Origin: Senegalimassilia anaerobia JC110
GTDB lineage: Bacteria; Actinomycetota; Coriobacteriia; Coriobacteriales; Eggerthellaceae
Direction of reading: 5' to 3'
DNA length: 51,924 nucleotides
Assembly: GCF_000236865.1 (NCBI RefSeq)
Contig: NZ_HE611018.1
Coordinates: 1-51,924 of the forward strand
Shown here: positions 24,366-32,473 of the stretch, in pieces
Layout of the letters: every line of letters starts with the position of its first letter
Numbering within the stretch: the stretch's first letter is position 1
Translations under genes and position numbers: made by a program
The notes under the pieces: generated by a model
Databases searched by the model: none
Told to the model about the DNA's origin: nothing
Seen by the model: only the letters and a program-made list of their open reading frames with translations

Positions 24366-26861
24366 TTACGCGCGGACCTCGGCGCCGGTGGCGCCGCAGA
24401 CCTTCTTCACCAGCTTCGCGTGAGCCTTGTCGACCTCTTCGCCGGTAAGCGTGCGATCGGCGGCGCGATACGTCAGCGCGTACGCCATGGACTTCTTGCC
24501 CTGGCCGATACGCTCGGAATCGCGGTACACATCGAACAGGCGCACCTCGGCCAGCAGCTTGCCGCCCGCAGACGACATGCACTGCTCCAGACGCTCGTGC
24601 GTGACATCCTCGTCGACCACGAACGCCTGGTCGATGGAAACGGCCGGGAACGTGGGTACGTCGACGTAGTCGCGCGCAGGGCGGCAGACCTTGGCGAGCG
24701 CTTCGACGTCCAGTTCGAAGGCGACCACGGGCGCCTGCGCGTCATAGGCGGCGCAAGCCAGCGGATGCAGCTCGCCCACCCAGCCGAGCACCGTGCCGGC
24801 GGAGAGCACCTGGGCGGCGCGGCCGGGCTGCAGATGCGGGGCCTCCTGCGCAGACAGCGCCTTGTAACGGACCTTCGGGATGGCCAGCTCGCGCATCAGG
24901 TTCTCCACGACGCCCTTGCCATCGAAGAAGTCGAACGCCGCAGGCTGCACGTTCCAGGCCGCATCACCGAACGCGCCGGCCATGACACCGGCCAGGCGAC
25001 GGCGCTCCTTGGGCTGCTTCTTGCCTTCATGGGCGAAGAACACCATGCCCTGCTCGTAGAGCTGGATGTTCTTCACGCCGCGAGCCTGATTGTGCGCCAC
25101 CGAGCGCAAAAGACCCGGGATGATGCTCTGGCGCATGACCGACTGGTCGGAGTTCATGGGGTTGATGAGCTCCACGGGGTCGCCCAGCCCCTCGACGGGC
25201 ATGCGCAGACGCTCGAGCTCGGTGGGCTCGGCGAAGGAATACGTCATGGTCTCGTTGAGACCGGACGCCGTCATGGTGCGGTTGACGGTATCCAGCACGT
25301 GCTCCATATGGGAGCGCACGCCGAAGCGGCCGCGGCCGCCGGGCAGCGTCTCGGGGATGAGGTCCATGCCGTACAGGCGCAGCACCTCCTCGTACAGGTC
25401 GATCTCACGCGGCAGATCGGGACGGAACGTGGGGGAAACCACGTCCAGCACATCCTCGTCCGCGGTGTCTTCGACCTTGCAACCCAAGCGCTCCAGAATC
25501 TCGACGATGAACTCGCGCGGGATCTGGGCACCCATCATGGAACGGAAGCGCGGGATGCGGAACTTCAGCTGCGCGGCGGTACTGGGCTCGGGCCACACGT
25601 CGATGATGCCCTGGTCGTCGGCCGCGGCGGCGCTTACGGTGCCGCCGGCAACCTCCACGATGAGGGCCGCCGCGGCGGCGGAACGCGCCTCGACGCCGTG
25701 GTCGTCCACACCGCGCTCATAGCGCATGGAGCTTTCGCTGATAAGCCCAAGGTTGCGGCTGGTGCGGCTGGTGCGGCCCGCCTCGAACGTGGCGGCTTCC
25801 AGCAGGATGTTCACCGTATCATCGGTCACCTCGGTGTCAAGGCCGCCCATGACGCCGGCCAAGGCAACCGCACCCTGCTCAGGGGTGGAGATGACGGTCA
25901 TGTCGCTGGTAAGGGTGCGCTTCTCGCCGTCAAGCGTGGTCAGCGGCTCGCCGTCTTGCGCGGCGCGCACCACGATGTGCGCACGACCATCGGCATTCTT
26001 CAGTTTGTCCAGGTCGAACGCGTGCAGCGGCTGGCCGAACAGGAACAGGATGTAGTTCGTGACGTCGACGATGTTGTTGACGGAACGTTGGCCGATGGCC
26101 GCAAGGCGCTCGACCATCCAGTCGGGGCTGGGGCCCACCTTGCAGCCGCGGATGACGCGCGCCGTATAGCGCGGGCAGCGCTTAGCGTCCTCGACCGTGA
26201 TCTGGACCTCTTCGTCAACGGGGGTTGCGGAGGCGTCGAGCTGGAGCTTGGCCGCCATCTCCGCCAGCGGGTCGTTCCAGTCGCGACGGTACATCGCACC
26301 CACCTCGCGAGCCAGGCCTGCGATGGAGAGGCTGTCGGGGCGATTCGGGGTGATCTCCAGGTCGAGCACGGTGTCGGTGAGTCCGGCGTACTCGGCGAAC
26401 GGGACGCCCACCGGGGCATCTTCGGGCAAGATCATGATGCCGTCGTGGTCGCCGCTCAGACCGAGCTCGCGCGCGGAGCAGTTCATGCCGAAGCTGGCGA
26501 CGCCGCGAAGCTTGGACTTCTTGATCTTCACGTCGCCGGGCAGCTCCGCGCCCACCATGGCGGTGACGATATGGTCGCCCTCGTTGAAATTCTGGGCGCC
26601 GCAGACGATCTGCAGCGGCTCGGGGTTGCCTTCTTTGTCGACGTTGAGCCCGCCCACGTCGACCGAGCACACCCACATATGATCGGAGTCGGGATGATGC
26701 TCCTTTTTAAGGACCTTGGCAGTTACCACGTGGTCGAACGCGGCGCCAAGCGTCTCAACGCCCTCCACGCCCGTTCCCGTAAGGTCGAGTTTGTCGCAGA
26801 ACGCCTTGATGTCCGTAGGGACCTCAACGTATTCGTTCAGCCATTTCAGCGATACTTTCAT
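24366..26861 (-). CDS. pheT: Phenylalanyl-tRNA synthetase beta subunit
   Basis: The 831-residue beta subunit forms the alpha2-beta2 PheRS with pheS and carries tRNA binding and editing. Domains in order are an N-terminal core (MKVSLKWLNEYVEVP), an EMAP/tRNA-binding domain around residues 40-150 (DHVVTAKVLKKEHHPDSDHMWVC), the B3/B4 editing domain, a B5 domain near 410-480, the catalytic-like core (ETMTYSFAEP), and a C-terminal ferredoxin-fold anticodon-binding domain (PAVSIDQAFVVDEDVTHE...). It is transcribed behind pheS after an unusually long structured spacer of 208 bases. A terminator follows. Confidence 0.98.
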   Translation of the reverse strand: MKVSLKWLNEYVEVPTDIKAFCDKLDLTGTGVEGVETLGAAFDHVVTAKVLKKEHHPDSDHMWVCSVDVGGLNVDKEGNPEPLQIVCGAQNFNEGDHIVTAMVGAELPGDVKIKKSKLRGVASFGMNCSARELGLSGDHDGIMILPEDAPVGVPFAEYAGLTDTVLDLEITPNRPDSLSIAGLAREVGAMYRRDWNDPLAEMAAKLQLDASATPVDEEVQITVEDAKRCPRYTARVIRGCKVGPSPDWMVERLAAIGQRSVNNIVDVTNYILFLFGQPLHAFDLDKLKNADGRAHIVVRAAQDGEPLTTLDGEKRTLTSDMTVISTPEQGAVALAGVMGGLDTEVTDDTVNILLEAATFEAGRTSRTSRNLGLISESSMRYERGVDDHGVEARSAAAAALIVEVAGGTVSAAAADDQGIIDVWPEPSTAAQLKFRIPRFRSMMGAQIPREFIVEILERLGCKVEDTADEDVLDVVSPTFRPDLPREIDLYEEVLRLYGMDLIPETLPGGRGRFGVRSHMEHVLDTVNRTMTASGLNETMTYSFAEPTELERLRMPVEGLGDPVELINPMNSDQSVMRQSIIPGLLRSVAHNQARGVKNIQLYEQGMVFFAHEGKKQPKERRRLAGVMAGAFGDAAWNVQPAAFDFFDGKGVVENLMRELAIPKVRYKALSAQEAPHLQPGRAAQVLSAGTVLGWVGELHPLACAAYDAQAPVVAFELDVEALAKVCRPARDYVDVPTFPAVSIDQAFVVDEDVTHERLEQCMSSAGGKLLAEVRLFDVYRDSERIGQGKKSMAYALTYRAADRTLTGEEVDKAHAKLVKKVCGATGAEVRA

Positions 26862-27069
26862 GACATTCTCTTTCTATGACATCGGCCAAGGCCGATGAAA
26901 ATCAGTGGGACGGCCGAGCTTGCCGGGATCGGCTTGGATGGCGAAGCGCCGTATCAAACGCATCCGACCAAGCCGAGCACGGCCACCGCCCGTGCGCCGA
27001 AAGCGGAAAACCCGAGCTAGGTTCCGCCGATCCGAGCCGCCGAGCGACCTCGCCGTCGAGCAAACGGGG
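26862..27069 (-). other. Structured pheS-pheT intercistronic spacer
   Basis: The 208-base spacer contains three successive inverted repeats: GCGGAAAACC with GGTTCCGC at 27003-27027 (two-base bulge), TCGGCTTGG with CCAAGCCGA at 26929-26976 enclosing a GGCG/CGCC loop, and a perfect CATCGGCC/GGCCGATG at 26880-26897 close to the pheT ribosome site. No open frame is convincing and no U-run follows any of them. Confidence 0.55.
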
Positions 27070-28152
27070 CTAGAACTGGCGAAGGAAGCGCATATCGCCC
27101 TCGAGCAGCATGCGCAGGTCGGGGACGTTGTACTTCAAGCACGCAACGCGCTCGACGCCCACGCCGAACGCGAAGCCCGAATACTCCTCCGGGTCGATGC
27201 CCGACATGCTGAGCACGTTGGGGTCGACCATGCCGCAGCCCAAGATCTCCAGCCAGCCCGTGCCCTTGCACATGCGGCAGCGCTCGCCATCGTGCAGATG
27301 ACCCGTGCCGCCGCACACGCCGCAGCTGACATCGGCCTCGGCAGAAGGCTCGGTGAACGGGAAGTAGTGGGCGCGGAAGCGCGTCTTGCGATCGGGGCCG
27401 AACATCTGCTTGCAGAAGTAGTCGAGCGTGCCCTTCAGGTCGCCGAACGAGATGCCCTTGTCGACGACCAGGCCCTCGATCTGCGTGAACTGCGGCAGAT
27501 GGCTGGGGTCGGCGACATCGCGGCGATACACCTTGCCCGGGGCGATGATGTAGATGGGAGGCTTCTGCTGCTCCATGACGTGCACCTGCACGCCGGAGGT
27601 CTGCGTGCGCAGCAGCACCTTGGACTCGCCGCGCACCGCGGACTCCTCGCCGGAGCGGTCGACCACGTAGAAGGTGTCCTGCATGCTGCGGCTGGGGTGG
27701 TCTGCCGGGGCGTTAAGCGCCTCGAAGTTATAGTAGTCGGTTTCCACCTCGGGACCTTGAGCCACGGTGTAGCCCAAGCCCAGGAAGATCTCGGAGATCT
27801 GATCGGTGATGGCGTTGATGAGGTGGCGCGTGCCCACCTGCTGGCCGCGGCCGGGCAGCGTGACGTCGACGGCCGCCGCATCGATAGCCGCCTCAAGCTC
27901 CTTGGCGGCAAGCGCGCGCTTGCGCTCCTCGAGCGCCGCCTCGACGGCGCCGCGCACCTCGTTCACCGCTTTGCCCACGGCGGCGCGCTCTTCCTTCGCC
28001 ACCTGGCCCATGCCGCGCAGGTAGCCCGTCAGCGTGCCGGCCTTGCCCAGCACCGCCACGCGCACCTCCTCGAGCGCGGAAGTGTCCGCAGCCTGTTCGA
28101 TGGCGGCCAGCGTGCTCGTGCGCAACGCCGACAGCTCGTCCACGATTGCCAT
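27070..28152 (-). CDS. pheS: Phenylalanyl-tRNA synthetase alpha subunit
   Basis: This class II catalytic subunit of about 360 residues activates phenylalanine. The start MAIVDELSALRTS at 28152 has AAAGGA upstream. The N-terminal coiled-coil region (residues about 1-90) is followed by the catalytic domain with motif 2 (KVYRRDVADPSHLPQFTQIEGLVVD), the FRAHYFPFTEPSAE segment, and motif 3 (GFAFGVGVERVACLKYNVPD). It is first in pheST and is preceded by a T-box leader, so its expression should rise when tRNA-Phe is uncharged. Confidence 0.98.
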   Translation of the reverse strand: MAIVDELSALRTSTLAAIEQAADTSALEEVRVAVLGKAGTLTGYLRGMGQVAKEERAAVGKAVNEVRGAVEAALEERKRALAAKELEAAIDAAAVDVTLPGRGQQVGTRHLINAITDQISEIFLGLGYTVAQGPEVETDYYNFEALNAPADHPSRSMQDTFYVVDRSGEESAVRGESKVLLRTQTSGVQVHVMEQQKPPIYIIAPGKVYRRDVADPSHLPQFTQIEGLVVDKGISFGDLKGTLDYFCKQMFGPDRKTRFRAHYFPFTEPSAEADVSCGVCGGTGHLHDGERCRMCKGTGWLEILGCGMVDPNVLSMSGIDPEEYSGFAFGVGVERVACLKYNVPDLRMLLEGDMRFLRQF

Positions 28153-28200
28153 GTGTCCGATCCTTTCCATATTTGCCGACGGCCGCCGTATGCGGCCAAC

Positions 28201-28499
28201 AAAAAAGAGCCCTCTTCGCCTTTGGCCTGGGATTTACCCAGTCCAAGGACGAGAGAAGGCTCTCGCGGTACCACCTTGGTTGACGGACGCGCACCTGCGC
28301 GAACCGCCCGCTTCATTCGCCCCGATAACGGAGGGCTGCCGCCACGGCCTACTAAAACGTCCGCGCTTGCCGCGCCCCGCTTTCAGCCATGATGCTCGGA
28401 AGGGAATCAGTGCGCCTGCCGCCCGGGTCCTTTCAGCCGATGAGACCCGTCTCTGCCGACCGCGATGATGCGCGCCGCTGTCTTCGTCTATGCATGTGT
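28201..28499 (-). promoter_or_regulatory. T-box leader (Phe type) controlling pheST
   Basis: The minus strand carries the exact T-box AAGGTGGTACCGCG at 28264-28277. Immediately after it is a long terminator hairpin (28207-28263, GAGCC...GGCTC) followed by six T at 28201-28206. Upstream, stem-I-like features include AGAGA and a GGGTC/GACCC apical stem. Possible UUC specifier triplets lie at 28399-28401 and 28404-28406, and I cannot decide between them from sequence alone. The role follows from the T-box mechanism: uncharged tRNA-Phe favours the antiterminator. Confidence 0.9.
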
Positions 28500-28505
28500 C
28501 TACGG

Positions 28506-28511
28506 AGTATA
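28506..28511 (-). promoter_or_regulatory. -10 box of the pheST T-box transcript
   Basis: TATACT on the minus strand lies just before the start of the leader, predicting transcription from about 28499. No strong -35 was found. Between this box and 28780 I see no gene. Confidence 0.5.
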
Positions 28512-28784
28512 CCGCAAACATCGACGATTCGTAGCGTTTTCCATATCGCGCGCACCCGATGCAAGAAGACTTGGGCTTCGCGGAAACAAGCCGGGACCGC
28601 CCGGCGTTGGAACAGGCGAGGCCGCAGCGTATCCCGCAATTCGCCGCATCACGCCGGCAAAGCACACCCGAACCGCGAATCGGCCGATGATGAAGTCGAG
28701 CTAATCTCGGCACAGAAGCGTCCAGCGTAGGAATCGGGCGTCATCTCGACCGTCACGCAACCCCCGCAAAGCAGTAGTACCATA

Positions 28785-28812
28785 GGCTCCTGATCGAAAA
28801 CGAGAAGGAGCC
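28785..28812 (+). promoter_or_regulatory. Hairpin covering the ribosome site of the GNAT gene
   Basis: GGCTCCT (28785-28791) is perfectly complementary to AGGAGCC (28806-28812), which contains the AAGGAG ribosome site seven to nine bases before the ATG at 28819. The stem is followed by CTTTTC, so it also resembles a small terminator. Confidence 0.5.
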
Positions 28813-28818
28813 CTTTTC

Positions 28819-29421
28819 ATGACCACTCCCGTCATCCGCCTTGCGACCAGCGCCGACTCCGATGCCATCTTGGGCATCTACGCGCCCTACATAGACACGT
28901 CCATAACGTTCGAGGAAGAAGTGCCCACGCGCGAGGCCTTTCAAGCCCGTACGGACGGCGTGCTTGCCGCCCACCCCTACCTGGTTGCCGAGCTTGACGG
29001 CAAGGTGGTGGGCTACGCTTACGCACACGAGCTGCGCGAACGCGGCGCCTACCGATGGAACTCCGAGCTTTCCGTGTATCTAGCACCCGCCGCGCAGAGC
29101 CACGGGCTGGGCGCCGTGCTGTACCGTGCGCTCATCGAGCTATGCGCCGCACAGGGAATCAAAGCGGTGTACGGCATCGTGACCAGCCCGAACGATCCCA
29201 GCCAACGCCTGCACGAAGGCCTCGGCTTCGAAGTGATGGGGCATCAACGACACGCCGGCTTCACGTGCGGACAATGGCATGACGTCACCTGGTACGTGAA
29301 GTTCCTGACCAACCGGTTCGAGGACGACCCCGCCTCCCCGGTGCCCTTCCCGCTGCTGCGCGACCAGCAGCCGCAAACGGTGAAGGATATCCTGGATCGA
29401 GCGAACACGTCCCTGCAATAA
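28819..29421 (+). CDS. GNAT N-acetyltransferase (phosphinothricin-acetyltransferase-like)
   Basis: The 200-residue protein is a GNAT-fold acetyltransferase using acetyl-CoA. It resembles the Pat/MddA group, which acetylates phosphinothricin-like or oxidised methionine analogues: IRLATSADSDAILGIYAPYI at the N-terminus, TFEEEVPT, YAYAHELRERGAYRWNSELSVYLAP, the CoA-binding stretch HGLGAVLYRALIELC (a relaxed version of Q/RxxGxG/A), and GIVTSPNDPSQRLHEGLGFE. True substrates of this family are rarely known, so the name is a family label. The ribosome site AAGGAG is present but lies in a hairpin. It is divergent from the pheST T-box transcript. Confidence 0.9.
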   Translation: MTTPVIRLATSADSDAILGIYAPYIDTSITFEEEVPTREAFQARTDGVLAAHPYLVAELDGKVVGYAYAHELRERGAYRWNSELSVYLAPAAQSHGLGAVLYRALIELCAAQGIKAVYGIVTSPNDPSQRLHEGLGFEVMGHQRHAGFTCGQWHDVTWYVKFLTNRFEDDPASPVPFPLLRDQQPQTVKDILDRANTSLQ

Positions 29422-29568
29422 GACGCGGGCTTGGTCGGAGTCGGAGACGGACGCGTCGCCCCGCAACGATTCGCCCCTGTCGCAAAACCGTGCTGAAAAA
29501 GGGAACCATTAGGTAACGCCCGCCAGCACGCACCGCGCCCCCAGGCAAAGAGCAATACAGTAAACACC

Positions 29569-29605
29569 GCGCCCCGCAAGGCTGCAAACTCACCTTACGG
29601 GGCGC
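29569..29605 (+). other. Hairpin upstream of the zinc-ribbon membrane gene
   Basis: GCGCCCCG-x-AAGG pairs with CCTT-x-CGGGGCGC around an 11-base loop, 34 bases before the ATG at 29640. With no U-run it is more likely a leader or a weak terminator of the GNAT transcript. The remainder of 29422-29639 holds a possible TACAGT -10 near 29555. Confidence 0.4.
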
Positions 29606-29639
29606 GATACGCCGCACCACCAAAACGTTAGGCACCTCT

Positions 29640-30056
29640 ATGAAAAACTTCTTCCAACGATTGGCTCAACGCACTGCCGTATGGATGCAGGGCCGTTACG
29701 GCAACGACGACCTTTGCAACGCGCTGGTAGCGCTGGGCGTCATCACCATGCTAGCTTCCATCCTGCCGCATTGCGGATGGCTTTCCTATGTCGCGCTTGC
29801 GGCGATGGCGCTGGCCATTTGGCGCACCTGCTCGAAAAACATCGGGAAACGCCGCCAAGAGAACCAGAAGTACCTGCGCCTGTCCGCCAAACCCCGCCGC
29901 AGCTACGAGCTTGCGAAGAAGAAATGGTCCAACCGCAAGACCACGAAGTACTTCCGCTGCAAGAATTGCGGGCAGGAGCTTTCTGTGCCCCGCGGGAAAG
30001 GAACGATGCGCGTGGTGTGCCCGAAATGCAAGACGGAGACGAAGATGAAGTCGTAA
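29640..30056 (+). CDS. Small membrane protein with C-terminal zinc ribbon
   Basis: The 138-residue protein has a hydrophobic region at about residues 28-62 that can form two short membrane helices (NALVALGVITMLASILPHCGW and LSYVALAAMALAIW). A basic linker rich in Lys/Arg follows (about 68-100), then a rubredoxin-like zinc ribbon with two CxxC knuckles: CKNCGQELSVPRGKGTMRVVCPKCK (about 108-132). A cytosolic zinc ribbon attached to a two-helix anchor is a recurring uncharacterised design in Gram-positive bacteria. The substrate or partner cannot be told from sequence. The gene runs convergent to the aarF kinase gene, whose stop is only six bases away. The ribosome site is weak. Confidence 0.8.
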   Translation: MKNFFQRLAQRTAVWMQGRYGNDDLCNALVALGVITMLASILPHCGWLSYVALAAMALAIWRTCSKNIGKRRQENQKYLRLSAKPRRSYELAKKKWSNRKTTKYFRCKNCGQELSVPRGKGTMRVVCPKCKTETKMKS

Positions 30057-30062
30057 CAAGCG

Positions 30063-31718
30063 CTAACGTCGCTTGCGCAAGATATCCGTGACCACCCAGA
30101 TGGACAGCACCAACGCGCCCAGATATCCGAAGAAGGACAGCACGGGAACCCCGAGAACGCGCGGCTCCACGGTGGACAGGGCGACCATGGACGAGCCAAT
30201 GAACAGGCCTGCCACGATGATGCCCAGCGACAGCCTGTTGATGATGATCGAAAGGCTGCGCATGGGCGCCTCGGAGCCCAGGACCTCCATGTTCACCTTA
30301 ACCTGCCCGCGCGTGAGCATGTGCAGCGCCTGACCTGCATACTTCGCCGTATCCAGCGTGCCCGAGCCTGCGGCGCGCAACGCCAGCGCCAGCTCCTGCA
30401 TGGCGCTTATCATCTCAGCCTTCACATCCTTCGTGCGCTGGATATGCGCGTTGATGATGGACACCATGTTCTCATTGGGGATGAGCGGCATGACGGTACC
30501 CTCAAGGGTGACGATGCCGCGCGACACGCTGGTGATGGACGGCGGCAACGTGACCTTGCATTGGCGCGTGAGGTTGAGGATGTCCGAAAGCAGCTGACCG
30601 ACGTCGATGGCGCTGACGTCGCATGAGCCGTAGTCTTTCAGCAGCAGATCAAGGTCTGCCAGAAAGCGTGTATGGTCGATGGCGTTGTTGTCGCGCTGGA
30701 TGGCGAACGCCAGCAGGGCGTCTTTGAGCTCTGAAGCGCTCTGCATCCCCACGGCGTTGATGATGGAGCCGAACCCCGCGCGGTCGCGCGGGGATAAGCG
30801 GCCCATCATGCCAAGGTCGATGTAGACGATTTTCCCGTCGCGCACCAGCATGTTGCCCGGATGCGGGTCGGCGTGGAAAAAGCCGAAATCCAGCACCTGC
30901 GTGGCATAGTTGTCCAGGATCTTCTCGCCGATCTCCTGCAAGTCGTATCCTGCAGCGCGCAGCTTCTCGAAATCATCGATGGGGATGCCGTCGACGTACT
31001 CCATGACCAGGATATTCTCGCGACACAGCTCGGGATAGACCTTCGGGCATGCGATGAAGGCCACATCCTTGTTCAGCAGCGCGAACTCCTGCAGGTTGGC
31101 CGCTTCGCGCTTGAAATCCGTTTCCTCGAGAAACGTTGCCCACAACTCCTCGACCACATCGCGCAAGTCGAGCATCTGCCCGTCTTTGATGAACCGCGAC
31201 GCCTGCCGAGCCACGATACGCATGATGTCGATATCCTGCGCCATGGTGGCGCGCACGCCCGGCCGCTGGATCTTCACCGCCACCACGCTGCCGTCGGCAA
31301 GACGCGCCTTGTGCACCTGCGCCAAGGAAGCGCTTCCGAGCGGCTTGGGGTCGATCTCTGCGAACAGCTTTTCGCGTTCGTCCCCGTAGATGGAGTCCAT
31401 GGCCGCAAGCATCTCATCGAACGGAAGAGGCTTCGACCTTGCCTGCAGCTTCTTCAGCTCATCGCAATAAGCCTTGGGCAAGATCTCCGAACGGGTTGAC
31501 AGCGTCTGCCCGATCTTCACGAAGCTGGGGCCCAAGCCCTCCAGCATGCTGCGGAAGGATTCGGGCGTGAACCCCTTCGTGAAGTGATGCTTCTGCATGA
31601 TGGTATATATCTCGCGCAGCCTTTGCGTGCGCGATTTGCGCGTAAGGTTGAACTGCCCCTCGGGGTCCACCTCGGAACCCGACGAGAAGAAGTACTTCAA
31701 CAGCGTGTTGTCGGCCAT
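30063..31718 (-). CDS. AarF/UbiB-family ABC1 atypical kinase
   Basis: The 551-residue protein has the UbiB/ABC1 signature: PSFVKIGQTLSTRSEILP (the KxGQ motif that covers the active site), an alanine-rich loop GSASLAQVHKA in place of the glycine-rich loop, VKIQRPG with the nucleotide lysine, EYVDGIP, and the catalytic HADPHPGN and IDLGMMG. The C-terminus has two membrane helices (RLSLGIIVAGLFIGSSMVAL and VPVLSFFGYLGALVLSIWVVTDIL). Relatives support quinone or other lipid metabolism as ATPases rather than ordinary kinases. A phasin-like gene lies 15 bases upstream, a pairing seen elsewhere. The ribosome site is weak, fitting translational coupling. Confidence 0.93.
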   Translation of the reverse strand: MADNTLLKYFFSSGSEVDPEGQFNLTRKSRTQRLREIYTIMQKHHFTKGFTPESFRSMLEGLGPSFVKIGQTLSTRSEILPKAYCDELKKLQARSKPLPFDEMLAAMDSIYGDEREKLFAEIDPKPLGSASLAQVHKARLADGSVVAVKIQRPGVRATMAQDIDIMRIVARQASRFIKDGQMLDLRDVVEELWATFLEETDFKREAANLQEFALLNKDVAFIACPKVYPELCRENILVMEYVDGIPIDDFEKLRAAGYDLQEIGEKILDNYATQVLDFGFFHADPHPGNMLVRDGKIVYIDLGMMGRLSPRDRAGFGSIINAVGMQSASELKDALLAFAIQRDNNAIDHTRFLADLDLLLKDYGSCDVSAIDVGQLLSDILNLTRQCKVTLPPSITSVSRGIVTLEGTVMPLIPNENMVSIINAHIQRTKDVKAEMISAMQELALALRAAGSGTLDTAKYAGQALHMLTRGQVKVNMEVLGSEAPMRSLSIIINRLSLGIIVAGLFIGSSMVALSTVEPRVLGVPVLSFFGYLGALVLSIWVVTDILRKRR

Positions 31719-31733
31719 GGAAGCACGCGACCC

Positions 31734-32096
31734 CTATTGCTCAGCGGACGCTTCGGCCTGCTCGGAAGGCTCCTGAGAGCCCTCGGCTTGCGGCTGTTCC
31801 TGCACAGGCTGCGCCGCCGGGCGCGCCGCGATCTCGGCCGCCTTCGCGGCGAAGGCCTCGCGCTCCTCGGGGGTCATGACCGACATGCGCGCCTCAAGCG
31901 CATCGAAGCGCGCGGACTGCGCGGCGTTCGCCGCCTTGTGCACAAGCTCGGTGTTGATCTGCTTGCCCTGCTCGACGGTAAGCTCGCCCTTCGCGATAAG
32001 CGTGCTCACCAGATCCGTGGCCTTCTCGCCCGTGATGGCCATAGCCCCCACGCCAGCCAGGAAGATGTCCTTGAAACCATCGCCGATCGTTGCCAT
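31734..32096 (-). CDS. Phasin-like coiled-coil protein
   Basis: The 120-residue product starts at MATIGDGFKDIFLAGVGAMAITGEKATDL, preceded by AAAGGGG, which excludes the longer open frame. The pattern of an N-terminal amphipathic helix, GVGA, then a predicted coiled coil (EQGKQINTELVHKAANAAQSARFDALEARMSVMTPEEREAF) matches small polyhydroxyalkanoate-granule/phasin-superfamily proteins found next to AarF kinases in Gram-positives. The tail is low-complexity Gln/Glu/Pro/Ala. No PHA synthase is in the window, so a granule role is not supported. It is more safely seen as a partner or accessory of the downstream kinase. Confidence 0.8.
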   Translation of the reverse strand: MATIGDGFKDIFLAGVGAMAITGEKATDLVSTLIAKGELTVEQGKQINTELVHKAANAAQSARFDALEARMSVMTPEEREAFAAKAAEIAARPAAQPVQEQPQAEGSQEPSEQAEASAEQ

Positions 32097-32473
32097 ATCA
32101 ATTCCCCTTTCGATACGCTCGCACATTCGGCAAGCCCCTACGTACCTATAATGCAACACGCCCGGCCGCCTAGGCGACCTCAAGCGCGAAGTTGAAGCCG
32201 AAACGATACCTTACGCGCCTCGGCGGTCGCGCCAAGGGCCTCCGCGATGCCGGTCCCCTGCGCAAACAGGAGCTTCACGGCCTTCCCCCTTGCCTTGCCG
32301 GATTCAGCAGATGCCCTTACGGCTACAATGCTCAATTGCTGGGGGGCCTCCCCCATGCGCTTATCGTGCCAACTTGCCGGGCTCGCACGTGCGGATAACC
32401 CGTCCGCATCGTCGCGGCGCGAGACCATCGCCGCCGCAAGCGAAAACCGCTGCATCCCACAAAGGAGCATCAT
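32097..32473. other. Divergent intergenic region, phasin-like gene / LysR gene
   Basis: No gene is supported in these 377 bases. A TACAAT at 32324-32329 on the plus strand is a candidate -10 for the LysR gene, leaving a leader of about 140 bases, and TATAAT is present on the plus strand near 32150. A GGGGG/CCCCC snapback lies near 32340-32354. No classical LysR T-N11-A dyad was identified with confidence. Confidence 0.4.

Noticed and set aside
24420-26879. Plus-strand open frame of about 819 codons opposite pheT
   Set aside because: It is the antisense shadow of pheT in a G+C-rich genome; its product is His/Arg/Gly-rich with no family features.
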